A stretch of 35,156 nt of DNA from Xanthobacteraceae bacterium (GCA_019748335.1 JAIEPP010000348.1:1-35156), one strand, 5' to 3'. Positions 15,000 through 23,831 are shown, numbered from the stretch's first letter. The notes: a model not told the origin generated them from the sequence alone. Numbers and translations are program-made.

Positions 15000-16463
15000 T
15001 TAACCATTCTCGCGACGGAATCGCGCTGGTGTGGCATTTTTCTCAGCCGCGCCCTCGCGACTGGCCTCCCGGTTGGCTCTGGGTGTGCCGCGCGCGGCAA
15101 TATCCGCGACCAGGCTGGTCAGGCCGCCGACGGTATTCAGCGCCAGCCCGGCATCGCCGCCGACGTCACCGCGCGCCGATTCCGGCAGTACGGCGCGACC
15201 GAAGCCGAGTTTGGCCGCCTCTTTCAGCCGGGCCGAAGTCTGCGCCACCGGGCGGACCGCGCCGGACAGCGAAATCTCGCCGAAATAGACCGCATCCGTC
15301 GGCAGCGGCGCGTTGACCAGCGAGGACACCAGCGCCGCGGCGGCCGCGAGGTCCGCGGCCGGCTCCTGAATGCGCAGGCCGCCAGCCACGTTCAGGTAGA
15401 CGTCGTAGCCGGACAGTTTGACCCCGCAATGGGCCTCCAGCACCGCCAGCACCATCGCCAGCCGGCTCGTGTCCCAACCGACCACGGCGCGCCGGGGAGT
15501 GCCGAGCGTGGTCGGCGCCACCAGCGCCTGCAATTCCACCAGCACCGGGCGGGTGCCTTCGATTCCGGCAAACACCGCCGTGCCGGGGCTACCGAGGTCG
15601 CGCTCGGACAGGAACAATTCGGAGGGATTGGAGACCTCGCGCAGGCCGAGCCCCGTCATCTCGAACACGCCGATCTCGTCCGTCGGGCCGAAGCGGTTCT
15701 TCATCGCGCGCAAAATTCGAAAATGCTGCGAGCCTTCGCCCTCGAACGACAGCACCGCATCGACCATGTGCTCGACCACGCGGGGGCCCGCGATCTGGCC
15801 GTCCTTGGTGACGTGGCCGACCAGGATGATCGCCGCACCGGATTTCTTGGCGAATCGAATTAGCGCCTGCGCCGAGGCGCGAACCTGCGTCACCGTGCCG
15901 GGGGCTGATTCCACCGTGTCGGTCCACATGGTCTGGATTGAATCGATGACTATCAGGCGCGGCACCGCGCCTTCCGACAGGGTCGAGACGATGTCCTCGA
16001 CCGAGGTTTCGGCGGCGAGCTGCACCGGCGCGTCGGCCAGTCCCAGCCGCTCGGCGCGCAGCCGCACCTGCGCCACCGCCTCTTCGCCGGAAATGTAGAC
16101 CACGCGGTGGCCAGCGCGGGCCATCAGGCTGGTGGCCTGCGTGAGCAGGGTCGATTTGCCGATGCCGGGATCGCCGCCGACCAGCAGCACCGAGCCGCGG
16201 ACAAAGCCGCCGCCGGTGACGCGATCCAATTCGCCCATGCCGGACGACAGCCGCGGGGCGTCCTGGCTCTTGCCGGTGAGGCTTTCCAGCGCAAACGTCC
16301 GTCCCCTGCGCTTGCTGCGGATCGAGACCGGCATCGAGGTGGCGCCGGTGGTGTCCTCTTCGGCTAGCGTGTTCCACTCGCCGCAGGACTCGCACTTGCC
16401 CTGCCAGCGGTTAAACGCGGCGCCGCAGTTCTGGCAGACAAAAGAGAGGGTGGATTTGGCCAT
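15000..16463 (-). CDS. radA: DNA repair protein RadA
   Basis: RadA is a RecA-like ATPase that promotes branch migration in recombination repair. The 487-residue protein has the N-terminal four-cysteine zinc finger (C10, C13, C24, C27), the Walker A GGDPGIGKST (96-105), a Walker B-type RLIVIDS, the diagnostic KNRFGPTDEIGVFEM segment and a C-terminal Lon-protease-like domain. The tail after about 455 (RANREASREGAAEKNATPARFRRENG) is charged and probably disordered. ATG 16463 has no strong ribosome site. It leads the radA-cvpA-purF group; in related genomes alr often stands upstream, but here alr is 12.8 kb away. Confidence 0.97.
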   Translation of the reverse strand: MAKSTLSFVCQNCGAAFNRWQGKCESCGEWNTLAEEDTTGATSMPVSIRSKRRGRTFALESLTGKSQDAPRLSSGMGELDRVTGGGFVRGSVLLVGGDPGIGKSTLLTQATSLMARAGHRVVYISGEEAVAQVRLRAERLGLADAPVQLAAETSVEDIVSTLSEGAVPRLIVIDSIQTMWTDTVESAPGTVTQVRASAQALIRFAKKSGAAIILVGHVTKDGQIAGPRVVEHMVDAVLSFEGEGSQHFRILRAMKNRFGPTDEIGVFEMTGLGLREVSNPSELFLSERDLGSPGTAVFAGIEGTRPVLVELQALVAPTTLGTPRRAVVGWDTSRLAMVLAVLEAHCGVKLSGYDVYLNVAGGLRIQEPAADLAAAAALVSSLVNAPLPTDAVYFGEISLSGAVRPVAQTSARLKEAAKLGFGRAVLPESARGDVGGDAGLALNTVGGLTSLVADIAARGTPRANREASREGAAEKNATPARFRRENG

Positions 16464-16755
16464 TGGTGGGGCGAGTCGCTGTTAGAGGTAAAGCTTTGAT
16501 AGCATAGAAAATCCCAAAATGTTCTTAATTTGTTCTTTTCACCAGTCGTGCTGACTTGTTTCGACGCTTGGTGGCTGAATTTGAAAATCGCAGTGGCCTA
16601 ATTTGAATTGTTAACGACTGAGGTGAGCTGTTTTGACCATCTGCCGTCGGCCGGACATGTCAGACTGGTTCTATCACCGCCCAGCCACTGGCATCCATCG
16701 GTGATGAGAACGCCAAGTTGCGCTCCCGCCTTCCTCCAAGGAACGGAGCAGACCT
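16464..16755. other. AT-rich spacer with three short IS-end-like repeats
   Basis: This stretch is clearly more AT-rich than its surroundings. Three related 13-mers run in the same direction: TGGCTGAATTTGA (16572-16584), TGGCCTAATTTGA (16594-16606) and TGAGCTGTTTTGA (16624-16636). Repeated TGGCT-AATTTGA blocks recall the multiple terminal repeats of IS21-family elements, but no transposase reading frame is present, so at most this is a remnant. The radA promoter must also be here. Confidence 0.4.
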
Positions 16756-16956
16756 ATGCAGCAGCGACGCCATTTCAAACTATCTCAGCCTCTCGAGCAG
16801 CGCCTTGCAGATGAGGCACACCGCCTGCATGAGCAAGCTAAATTGCTTCCGTCCGGTGCGGTTCGGGAGGCCACAATCCGCAAGGCCCGACAGGCCGAGA
16901 CCGGATCGCATCTGAGCGAATGGCTGCGATCGCCCGGCCTACGGCCGCCGCGCTGA
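16756..16956 (+). CDS. conserved small hypothetical protein, 66 aa
   Basis: A short, highly charged, likely helical protein: MQQRRHFKLSQPLEQRLADE, then HRLHEQAKLLPSGAVREATIRKARQAETGSHLSEWLRSPGLRPPR. I recall near-identical multi-copy small proteins in Bradyrhizobium (with RKARQAETGSHMSEWLRSPGL), of unknown function. GGAG lies 7 bases before ATG 16756. Its stop is 4 bp ahead of a second possible small ORF. Base composition returns to the high-GC norm inside it. Confidence 0.78.
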   Translation: MQQRRHFKLSQPLEQRLADEAHRLHEQAKLLPSGAVREATIRKARQAETGSHLSEWLRSPGLRPPR

Positions 16957-16960
16957 AAAA

Positions 16961-17071
16961 ATGCTTACGCTCGTGGCGATATTGGCCGGACCTATCGTGG
17001 TGACGACAATCGTGACGATTGTCGTACTCGAGATCAAGGACGCATGGGGCCGTACCCGCCAGATGAAGTAA
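16961..17071 (+). CDS. possible 36-aa membrane mini-protein
   Basis: From ATG 16961 to TAA 17069-17071 the frame encodes MLTLVAILAGPIVVTTIVTI then VVLEIKDAWGRTRQMK: one hydrophobic helix and a basic end, as for a single-pass small membrane protein. The ATG stands 4 bases after the stop of the 66-aa gene, allowing translational coupling, but there is no separate ribosome site. Such a short frame can arise by chance, so this is a tentative call. Confidence 0.42.
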   Translation: MLTLVAILAGPIVVTTIVTIVVLEIKDAWGRTRQMK

Positions 17072-17103
17072 GGCCAGCTCGCCGAGGTCTACGTCGCGGA
17101 AAG

Positions 17104-17772
17104 TCAGGAAACCGGATTGGCTTCGAAAAACCGGTGCGCAAAATGTGCAACGTCGGACCAGGAATCCGCCAGGTGCACCGCGCCGGCATCGCGAAGCCTG
17201 AGATGGTGGCCCTCGCGAATATGACTGGCGGCGCAGAGGCCGACCGCGGTCATTCCGGCGGCCCGGATTCCGCCAGCGCTGTCCTCGATCACGAGGCATT
17301 GACGCGGGTCGGCGCCGAGCTTGTCGGCCGCCAACAGGAAGATGTCGGGATGCGGCTTGCCGCGCTCGACCATGTCGGCGCTGTAGACATGACTGCCGAA
17401 CTCAGCTTCCAGCGCCAGCACCGAAAGGCAGAGCTCGAGGCGATCCATCGAACTGGAGGAGGCGATGCATCGCGGCAGGTGTGAGAAGCGCCGGATGAAA
17501 TCTTTTGCGCCGCTCACTTCCTTCAAGTCCGTTCGAAACCGCTCGAACGTGGCCTGCTTGAGATCGTCGGAAAACCTCGTGGGCAATGGCTTGCCGGTAA
17601 CCGTTTCGATTTCGGCCATGGCGTCGACCCAGCGCCGGCCGGAATAGCGCGTCAGGGACTGGTCCATCGTGGTGGGATAGCCGAGACCGCTGACGGTTTC
17701 CGCCAGAACGGAATTCGCGATCGCTTCGCTGTCGGCGATCACGCCGTCGAAATCAAAAATAAGTGCGCCCAC
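17104..17772 (-). CDS. HAD-superfamily phosphatase/phosphoglucomutase-like hydrolase
   Basis: The 222-residue protein has all four HAD motifs: DFDGV with the nucleophile D7 and acid D9, the SSS of motif II (CIASSSSMDRL), the lysine in RGKPHPD and the acidic EDSAGG. The helical cap after motif I makes it a subfamily I enzyme close to beta-phosphoglucomutase and sugar-phosphate phosphatases. The likely role is dephosphorylation or isomerisation of a sugar phosphate in the cytoplasm; the substrate is unknown. ATG 17772. It follows the SPFH gene on the same strand after about 150 bp including a strong hairpin. Confidence 0.92.
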   Translation of the reverse strand: MGALIFDFDGVIADSEAIANSVLAETVSGLGYPTTMDQSLTRYSGRRWVDAMAEIETVTGKPLPTRFSDDLKQATFERFRTDLKEVSGAKDFIRRFSHLPRCIASSSSMDRLELCLSVLALEAEFGSHVYSADMVERGKPHPDIFLLAADKLGADPRQCLVIEDSAGGIRAAGMTAVGLCAASHIREGHHLRLRDAGAVHLADSWSDVAHFAHRFFEANPVS

Positions 17773-17878
17773 CGCTTCCTGCCCCGTGAAGAAGTCGGCG
17801 AAATCTATCGGATCCGTCGGACAAGTGAACTCCGCACCCGGACACTTTGTGTTGCGCCTGTATCAATTCAGTCGGAGT

Positions 17879-17910
17879 ATTGACGATGAAGCGCGGGCTT
17901 CATCGTCAAT
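17879..17910. terminator. strong hairpin after the SPFH gene
   Basis: ATTGACGATGAAGC (17879-17892) and GCTTCATCGTCAAT (17897-17910) form a perfect 14-bp stem with the loop GCGG. It begins 15 bp after the SPFH stop on the minus strand. There is no T-run on either side, so termination would not be of the standard intrinsic kind; it could instead protect the 3' end of the mRNA. Confidence 0.6.
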
Positions 17911-17925
17911 GCGTGGTGCGAGGCC

Positions 17926-18810
17926 TTACTTGATCGACACGAACGGCACTGCCGAGCCCGGCACCATCGTGGTCGGCAGCACGCCGTTCCAGCGTTCGGC
18001 CTGCACCAGCGTGACGAGGTTCGGATTGGTGCCGAGCGCCTTGGCGCGCGCCTCGATGGCGGCGGCTTCGGCATCGCCGGTGATGCGGATGTTGGAGGCC
18101 TTGGCTTCGCCATTCAGGCGGGTGGCTTCGGCGTTGGCCTGCGCTTCGGCGCGGACCGCATTGGCCTTGGCAGTGGCCTGCGTCACGGTGATCTGCGCCT
18201 GGACTTTTTCGCGCTCGGCGTTCTGCTGCAGCTTCTGCACCTCGACCTCGGCCAGCATGCGCTGCTCGATCGAGTGCAGGTAGGTCTGGCTGAACTCGAT
18301 GTTCTCCAGTTGCACGCTCTCGATGATGATCATCGGGTCGTCCTTCAGTGTCGAGGTGATGGCGTCCTTGATCGCGCTGTTCAACTGACCGCGCTCCTGG
18401 ATCGCCTTGACCGCGGTGTAGCGGCCGAACACGACCTTGACCTGCTGGTTCACGACCGGGCTGACGACCTGATTGACCGCGGTCTGCAGCGCGCCGAATT
18501 TCGCATAGAGGTCCGCCACCTTCTCCGGCGCCGCGCGCAGGGTGACGCTGATCTTGAGATCCGCCGGCTGCTGGTCGTAGGAATAGGAGTTCATCTTGTC
18601 CCACGTGAAGGTCGTGGTCTTGACGCTGACCTTCTCGACGGTGTCCATCAGCGGGACCTTGAAGCCGAGGCCCGGTTGCGCGGTGCCGACCACGGCGCCG
18701 TAGCGCAGCAGCACGGCGCGCTCGGTCTGATCGACCGTGTACCAGCTTCCCGCGGCGATAATGCCGATCACGACGACGGCGACGATGGCGCCGATAATTC
18801 CCCTGTTCAT
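17926..18810 (-). CDS. prohibitin/SPFH (Band 7) family membrane protein
   Basis: The 294-residue protein has an N-terminal membrane helix (about 4-22), an SPFH domain (about 24-190, with VDQTERAVLLRYG and PGLGFKVPLMDTVEKVSV) and a long alanine/glutamate-rich coiled coil (about 190-265). SPFH proteins form large ring or cage assemblies that organise membrane microdomains and hold proteases such as FtsH. The order and length fit the prohibitin-like group (HflK/HflC relatives) but no second partner gene is next to it. ATG 18810 follows GGAGAGA. Its role here is inferred from family only. Confidence 0.9.
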   Translation of the reverse strand: MNRGIIGAIVAVVVIGIIAAGSWYTVDQTERAVLLRYGAVVGTAQPGLGFKVPLMDTVEKVSVKTTTFTWDKMNSYSYDQQPADLKISVTLRAAPEKVADLYAKFGALQTAVNQVVSPVVNQQVKVVFGRYTAVKAIQERGQLNSAIKDAITSTLKDDPMIIIESVQLENIEFSQTYLHSIEQRMLAEVEVQKLQQNAEREKVQAQITVTQATAKANAVRAEAQANAEATRLNGEAKASNIRITGDAEAAAIEARAKALGTNPNLVTLVQAERWNGVLPTTMVPGSAVPFVSIK

Positions 18811-18948
18811 TTTGATCTCTCCAGGCCTGGCAGTTGAAATGCAGCCAAGCCATTAGCTGTGGTCACTTACGGTTTGCTGTGACACGCGTCACTTCGTCGG
18901 GCTTTCGCCGTAATTGGTTCAGGCCGCCACGACGGGTTCGGTCGAATT

Positions 18949-19713
18949 TCAGGAAAAAGCCGCCGACCAGAGCAGGGACAGCCCGGCCGCCAGCATGATG
19001 CCGTCCATCAGCAGGCGGAATACGTTGGGGTCGAGGTGCAATACGAAGCGTTTGGCGATGAAGGCGCCTGACATCAGCGACGAGCCGGCGATCAGGCCTT
19101 TCAGCGCCACATCCGGCGTCAGCGCGCCGAAACGTTCGAAGGTGACCGATTTGCTCAGGTAAAGCCCGAGCGAGCTCGCGGCTTCGGTCGCCAAGAACGC
19201 GCCCTTGGTCAAGCCGTAGAACAGAAACAGGGGCACACTGAGCGGGCCGGTCGAGACCACGATGCCGGTGAGGTAGCCGATCACGGCGCCGCCGACGGCC
19301 AGGTGCCAGAGGTTGGTCCTGAGCTGGTGCCGGTCCAGCCAGTGCCGCACCGGCACCATCGCGATCAGGAACAGGCCGATTGCGATGTCGACGGCATGCG
19401 ACGGCAATGCCAGCAGCGTCCGCGCGCCGAGCGCGGCAGCCGGAATCCCCGTGACCGAATAGGCAAGGCAGGCGCGCCAGTCGACCTCGCGCCACCAGGC
19501 CATGATCCGCGACAGGTTCGCCATCACGGCCGCGATCGCCATGATCGGCACCGCTTCCTTAGGGCCATATTGATAGATCAGCACCGGCATCAGCATGATC
19601 GACGAACCGGTGCCGACGATGCCCGAGATGGTGCCGGCGATCAGCCCGACAATGAGGACGAACAGGAAGCCCAAGAAGCGCAATCTCCGCGATTCGTGCT
19701 GGCGGGAACGCAA
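18949..19713 (-). CDS. TauE/SafE-family sulfite/organosulfonate exporter-like protein
   Basis: The 254-residue membrane protein has about eight hydrophobic segments and the GTISGIVGTGSSIMLMPVL entry (about 27-45), a close match to the glycine-rich signature of TauE/SafE (DUF81) permeases. A second such repeat is visible around SVPLFLFYGLTKGAFLATEAAS. Likely function: export of a sulfur-containing or other anion across the inner membrane; the substrate is not known. No ATG precedes the first helix, so the start is probably TTG; 19713, 19683 or 19674 are possible, the last with GGAGA upstream. It diverges from the cupin gene. Confidence 0.85.
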   Translation of the reverse strand: MRSRQHESRRLRFLGFLFVLIVGLIAGTISGIVGTGSSIMLMPVLIYQYGPKEAVPIMAIAAVMANLSRIMAWWREVDWRACLAYSVTGIPAAALGARTLLALPSHAVDIAIGLFLIAMVPVRHWLDRHQLRTNLWHLAVGGAVIGYLTGIVVSTGPLSVPLFLFYGLTKGAFLATEAASSLGLYLSKSVTFERFGALTPDVALKGLIAGSSLMSGAFIAKRFVLHLDPNVFRLLMDGIMLAAGLSLLWSAAFS

Positions 19714-19833
19714 AGCCTAGCAAGTCAGGCCAAGCCGCGGCAACGCAAGTTCACACGCGATCCGGCTGACGGATGCAGGCAAATCTGCTATCGTCGCCGA
19801 AAATACATCCGAGGGAGGCAAGGGAGAATTGCC

Positions 19834-20280
19834 ATGGACGCCGTGACGCCGAAGAGCACGACCGCCGACACCCATTCCCATCTCGTTCGCCCCGACAGCA
19901 TGGAATGGCAGAAGACCCGCTTTCCCGGCTGCGAAGCCAAGACGCTGCTGTTCGATAAAAAGACCGGGTTGATGACCGCGCTGATGAAGTTCGCGCCGGG
20001 CGCGGTGCTGCCTGACCACGAGCATGTCAACATCGAGCAGACCTATGTGCTCGAGGGATCGCTCGTCGACAAGGAAGGCCCGGCCCAGGGTATCGAATGC
20101 AAGGCCGGCGAATACATCTGGCGCGAGGAGGGCAGTCGCCACGTTGCCTGGTGTCCGCAAGGCGGGCTGATGCTGGCGATCTTCCAGGTTCCGAACAAGT
20201 TCTTCGAGGCCGACGGCCGCGTCATCGACGCCGCGGGCGAGGACTGGGATGCCGCCTGGGGCCACACCCGCAAGGGCTGA
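19834..20280 (+). CDS. cupin-domain protein (ChrR-like)
   Basis: The 148-residue protein is a single small beta-barrel. It has the metal-site pattern PDHEHVNIEQTYVLEG (about 61-76) and a second conserved block with GEYIWREEGSRHVAW. The histidines (HxH), a glutamate and a later histidine fit a mononuclear metal site. Similar short cupins act as metal sensors (ChrR class) or small dioxygenases; no ECF sigma gene is adjacent, so the anti-sigma role is not supported here. ATG 19834 follows a GGGAGGCAAGGGAGA stretch. It is divergent from the TauE/SafE gene with a 120-bp spacer. Confidence 0.86.
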   Translation: MDAVTPKSTTADTHSHLVRPDSMEWQKTRFPGCEAKTLLFDKKTGLMTALMKFAPGAVLPDHEHVNIEQTYVLEGSLVDKEGPAQGIECKAGEYIWREEGSRHVAWCPQGGLMLAIFQVPNKFFEADGRVIDAAGEDWDAAWGHTRKG

Positions 20281-20410
20281 TTTCCTGCCTTTTTCGCGCG
20301 AACAACGCGACATTTGCCATCGGAGATATCGGCCGGTCCCGGCGGCCGGTTAAGCCTTGCTTAGGAGCGGCTGGCTACCGTGGCCCCCGTCGCCGGTGCC
20401 GGGGATCTCG

Positions 20411-22672
20411 ATGTCGCTTTTCAATGCTTCGGACCGGATGTCGCCGGCGCTCGGCCGCGAGGCGACCGCGCGCCTGACGCCGTGGCTTTACGCGGCAACG
20501 CTGTTCGTCTCGGCGCTGCTGCTGTTCTCGATCCAGCCGATGTTTGCCAAAATGGTGCTGCCGAAACTCGGTGGCGCGCCGGCGGTGTGGTCGGTCGCGA
20601 TGGTGTTCTTCCAGACCGTGCTGCTGGCCGGTTACGCCTACGCCCATCTGGTCAACCGCCTGCTGCCGCCGCTGCGGGCGGCGATGCTACATCTGGCGCT
20701 GGTCGGCGTCACGGCGATGGCGTTGCCGATTGCGATTGCGCCGGGATGGGGCATTCCGCCATCGGACGGAACGGCGCTCTGGCTGTTCGGCCTGTTTGCG
20801 GTTTCCATCGGGCTGCCGTTCTTCACGTTGTCGGCGAGCGCGCCGCTGCTGCAAAGCTGGTTTGCCTTGAGCGGCCACCGGCAGGCCGGGAACCCTTACG
20901 TGCTCTATGCCGCGTCCAATCTCGGCTCGTTCGCGGCCCTGTTCGCCTATCCCGTCATCGTCGAACCGTTCCTGACCTTGAAGACGCAGACGGCGGTGTG
21001 GTCCATAGGCTTTGCGCTGCTCGCGATCTTGCTTTCCGTCGCCGGACTGTTGACGGCCCGCGCAGCGCCTGCCGCAACTTCCGTCGCGCCGGTCGATGTC
21101 ATCAGCGGCAGTATCGGCGAGCGGTCGCGCTGGATCGCGCTGGCCGCCGTGCCGTCGGGCCTCGTGATCGCGGTGACCGCGTATCTGACGACGGATATCG
21201 CGGCAGCGCCGTTCCTGTGGGTGGTGCCGCTTGCGATCTACCTGCTGACTTTCGTCGCCGTGTTCCGCGAGCGGCCGTGGATCGCGCATGGCCATATCGT
21301 CCGGCTGGTTCCGTTCGTGGTGGCGCCGCTGGCGGTGAGCCTGATCGGTGGCGACAAGGTGTTTTGGGGCACGATGATCGCCCTCAACCTCGTGACCTTC
21401 ACGCTGCTGACGCTGATGTGCCACGGCGAACTCTATGCGCAGCGGCCGAACCCGCGGCGGCTCACGGAATTCTATCTTTGCACGTCGCTCGGCGGCGTGA
21501 TCGGCGGTGCGTTTGCGGGGCTGCTGGCGCCGCAGATCTTCAACGGCAATTACGAATATCCGATCCTGATCGCGCTGGCGTTGCTGTGCATGCCCGGCAT
21601 TTTCGCAGGCGGCCTGCGCAAGGCGCTGACGGAGGCATTGCCGGGGCTGCTGCTGGCTGCGGTGCTGGCGCTGGTCTGGGTCGTGACCCGCTGGCAAGCG
21701 CCTGCGACGCTGGAGCTGCCGTTTCAGGTTTTGCTGGCGCTGATGACGGCCGTGATGCTGTTCGGGCGGCAACGGCCGATGCGTTTTTTCGGATTGATCG
21801 TCCTGAGCTTCGTGGTCACGGCACTGTGGCGGCCCGGGATTGCGCCGATCGAGACGGCGCGCAGCTTTTTCGGGGTTCACCGGGTGGCGGATGTCGCCGA
21901 CGGCAAGGCCCGCTTTCTCTATCACGGCACCACCACCCACGGCGCGCAGCGCCTGCGCAACGACGACGGCACGCCAGTCAGCGGCCCGCCGGCGCCGCTG
22001 ACCTATTATTACCGCGGAGGTCCGATGGGCGAGGCAATTGCCGCCGCACGTACGGCGCGTGGCGGGCTCGACCATGTCGCGGTCGTCGGCCTCGGCACCG
22101 GTTCGCTCGCCTGTCATCGCAAGCAAGGCGAGCACTGGACGTTTTTCGAGATCGATCCGGAAGTGATCCGGATCGCGCGGGATCCGCATCTGTTCGCGTT
22201 CATGTCGAGCTGCGCGCCGGATGCGCCCGTCGTGGCCGGTGACGCCCGGCTGACGCTGGAGGCGTCATCCCTGCGCTACGACGTGATCGTACTGGACGCC
22301 TTCTCCTCCGATACCATTCCGGTGCACCTGCTGACGCGCGAAGCGGTGGCGGGTTATCTCGCAAGGCTTTCACCGCATGGCGTTATCGTCATGCATATTT
22401 CCAACCGCCACCTCGATCTCGCGCCGGTCGTCGCCAACGTCGCGGAGTCGCAAGGCCTCGTTGCCTTCCTTCGTGAAGACCACGGTGCCGGCGACTTGAT
22501 GACGACGTTCGAGTCCAATGCCCGCATCGTCGTGATGTCGCGCGACGCCGCCGACACTGGCGCCGTTGCGAAGGACTGGACGCCACTGTTGCCGGACCGC
22601 GCGAGTGCGCTGTGGACCGACGACTATTCCAATATCCTCGGCGTCATGCTGCGCCGGAAATTCGGCGGGTAG
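20411..22672 (+). CDS. multi-pass membrane protein fused to spermidine-synthase-like domain
   Basis: The about 753-residue protein has a long N-terminal membrane part (about ten or more helices up to residue 490) followed by a Rossmann-type aminopropyltransferase-like domain. That domain shows a SAM-binding VGLGTGSLACH, the acidic EIDPEVI, GDARL and the LDAFSSDTIPVHLL catalytic-type segment. Such fusions of a transporter-like membrane part with a polyamine-synthase domain are known in bacteria but their products are uncertain. ATG 20411 (GGGGATCTCG upstream) is preferred; a longer frame from 20357 adds 18 residues. No speD or other polyamine gene is nearby. Confidence 0.85.
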   Translation: MSLFNASDRMSPALGREATARLTPWLYAATLFVSALLLFSIQPMFAKMVLPKLGGAPAVWSVAMVFFQTVLLAGYAYAHLVNRLLPPLRAAMLHLALVGVTAMALPIAIAPGWGIPPSDGTALWLFGLFAVSIGLPFFTLSASAPLLQSWFALSGHRQAGNPYVLYAASNLGSFAALFAYPVIVEPFLTLKTQTAVWSIGFALLAILLSVAGLLTARAAPAATSVAPVDVISGSIGERSRWIALAAVPSGLVIAVTAYLTTDIAAAPFLWVVPLAIYLLTFVAVFRERPWIAHGHIVRLVPFVVAPLAVSLIGGDKVFWGTMIALNLVTFTLLTLMCHGELYAQRPNPRRLTEFYLCTSLGGVIGGAFAGLLAPQIFNGNYEYPILIALALLCMPGIFAGGLRKALTEALPGLLLAAVLALVWVVTRWQAPATLELPFQVLLALMTAVMLFGRQRPMRFFGLIVLSFVVTALWRPGIAPIETARSFFGVHRVADVADGKARFLYHGTTTHGAQRLRNDDGTPVSGPPAPLTYYYRGGPMGEAIAAARTARGGLDHVAVVGLGTGSLACHRKQGEHWTFFEIDPEVIRIARDPHLFAFMSSCAPDAPVVAGDARLTLEASSLRYDVIVLDAFSSDTIPVHLLTREAVAGYLARLSPHGVIVMHISNRHLDLAPVVANVAESQGLVAFLREDHGAGDLMTTFESNARIVVMSRDAADTGAVAKDWTPLLPDRASALWTDDYSNILGVMLRRKFGG

Positions 22673-22831
22673 AGCGCGAAGCCACCGGCTAATTGCGGTT
22701 TGGTTCGCCGTGCGACACAAACGCGCTCGCGGACGCGCATTTTGCAGGTGCAGGATCGTTCGCGCCGTGGTTCAGTCTGACCCAACGAAAATGCAGTCGC
22801 CGACAACGTTCGGTGACGGGGGAGATCGACC

Positions 22832-23827
22832 ATGCCAGGGGCCAAGATAGGGGCGAAGTTCGACCGTCGTCAGGCGCTCGCTTTGCTCGGTGCAACGTCG
22901 TTATTCCCTTCTCGCGCCTTCGCGCAACAAAGCTGGCCGACGCGCTCGGTTCGTTACGTACTCGGCTTTGCCGCGGGTGGCGCCACCGACAGCCTGTCGC
23001 GGGTGTTCTGCCAGAAGATGAGCGCGCTGACCGGGCAGCAGTTCGTGGTCGAGAATCGTGTCGGCGCCGGCGGCGTGATCGCCAACGATGCGGTGGCCAA
23101 GTCTACCCCCGACGGTTACACGGTCGGCATGGGCAGCATCGCCAACAACGTGATCGCCATCGGCACCTACGCGAAACTGCCTTACAAACCGGCCGACGAT
23201 TTTTCGTTCATCAGCGGCTTGTGGCAGTTGCCGAACATTCTGGTGGCCGCCAAGGACTTTCCCGCATCGAACGCCAAGGACCTGCTCGCGCTGCTGAAGC
23301 AAAATCCCGGCAAGTACAACTACGCCTCGGCCGGCATCGGCACCACGCTGCATCTGTCCGGCGAGATGATGAAGAGCATGGCGGGTGTCGACGTCCAGCA
23401 TATTCCCTACAAGGGCGGCAATCCCGCGCTGATGGACCTGCTGGCCGGACGGGTCAACATGCTGTTCGACAATCTGCCCGGCTCGCTTTCCGCGGTGCGC
23501 GAGGGATCGATCAAGCCGATCGCGGTGACGGGACGAACGCGCAGCCCGGCGTTGCCGGATGTGCCTGCCATGGCCGAACTGCTGCCGGGCTATGAGATGA
23601 CATCATGGGCCGCATTGTGCGGTCCGGCCGGCATGCCCCAGGACATGATCGCGCAGATCAACGAACAGACGCTGAAGGCGTTGGGCGATCCGGAGCTGAA
23701 GCGACGTTTCGACGAACTGGGCGCGGCCGCATGGCCGACGTCGCCAGCGGAGGTCACCGCGTTCCGGGCGAGCGAAGAGGCCCGCTTGTTGCCGCTGATC
23801 AAGGCGGCCGGCATCGTGCCGCAATAA
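22832..23827 (+). CDS. Bug/TctC-type tripartite tricarboxylate transporter binding protein (orphan)
   Basis: The 331-residue protein has a signal peptide with an Arg-Arg pair (DRRQALALLGATSLFPSRAFAQ), compatible with Tat export, followed by the Bug-family entry WPTRSVRYVLGFAAGGATDSLSR. Segments VENRVGAGGVIANDAVAKSTPDGYT and HIPYKGGNPALMDLLAGRVNMLFDN also match the family. Bug proteins bind small acids in the periplasm for TctAB permeases; none is encoded in this window. ATG 22832 follows GGGGGAG. The neighbour xthA converges with it a few bases away. Confidence 0.92.
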   Translation: MPGAKIGAKFDRRQALALLGATSLFPSRAFAQQSWPTRSVRYVLGFAAGGATDSLSRVFCQKMSALTGQQFVVENRVGAGGVIANDAVAKSTPDGYTVGMGSIANNVIAIGTYAKLPYKPADDFSFISGLWQLPNILVAAKDFPASNAKDLLALLKQNPGKYNYASAGIGTTLHLSGEMMKSMAGVDVQHIPYKGGNPALMDLLAGRVNMLFDNLPGSLSAVREGSIKPIAVTGRTRSPALPDVPAMAELLPGYEMTSWAALCGPAGMPQDMIAQINEQTLKALGDPELKRRFDELGAAAWPTSPAEVTAFRASEEARLLPLIKAAGIVPQ

Positions 23828-23831
23828 CCTC

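Noticed and set aside
16756..17071. Toxin-antitoxin pair
   Set aside because: Only size and order suggest it; neither product matches a known toxin or antitoxin family.
19834..20280. ECF anti-sigma factor ChrR with partner sigma gene
   Set aside because: The cupin fits, but there is no N-terminal zinc anti-sigma domain and no rpoE-type gene adjacent.
20380..22242. 620-aa plus-strand frame within the membrane/spermidine-synthase gene
   Set aside because: Arg/Ala-rich shadow in another frame; the chosen frame has helices and catalytic motifs.
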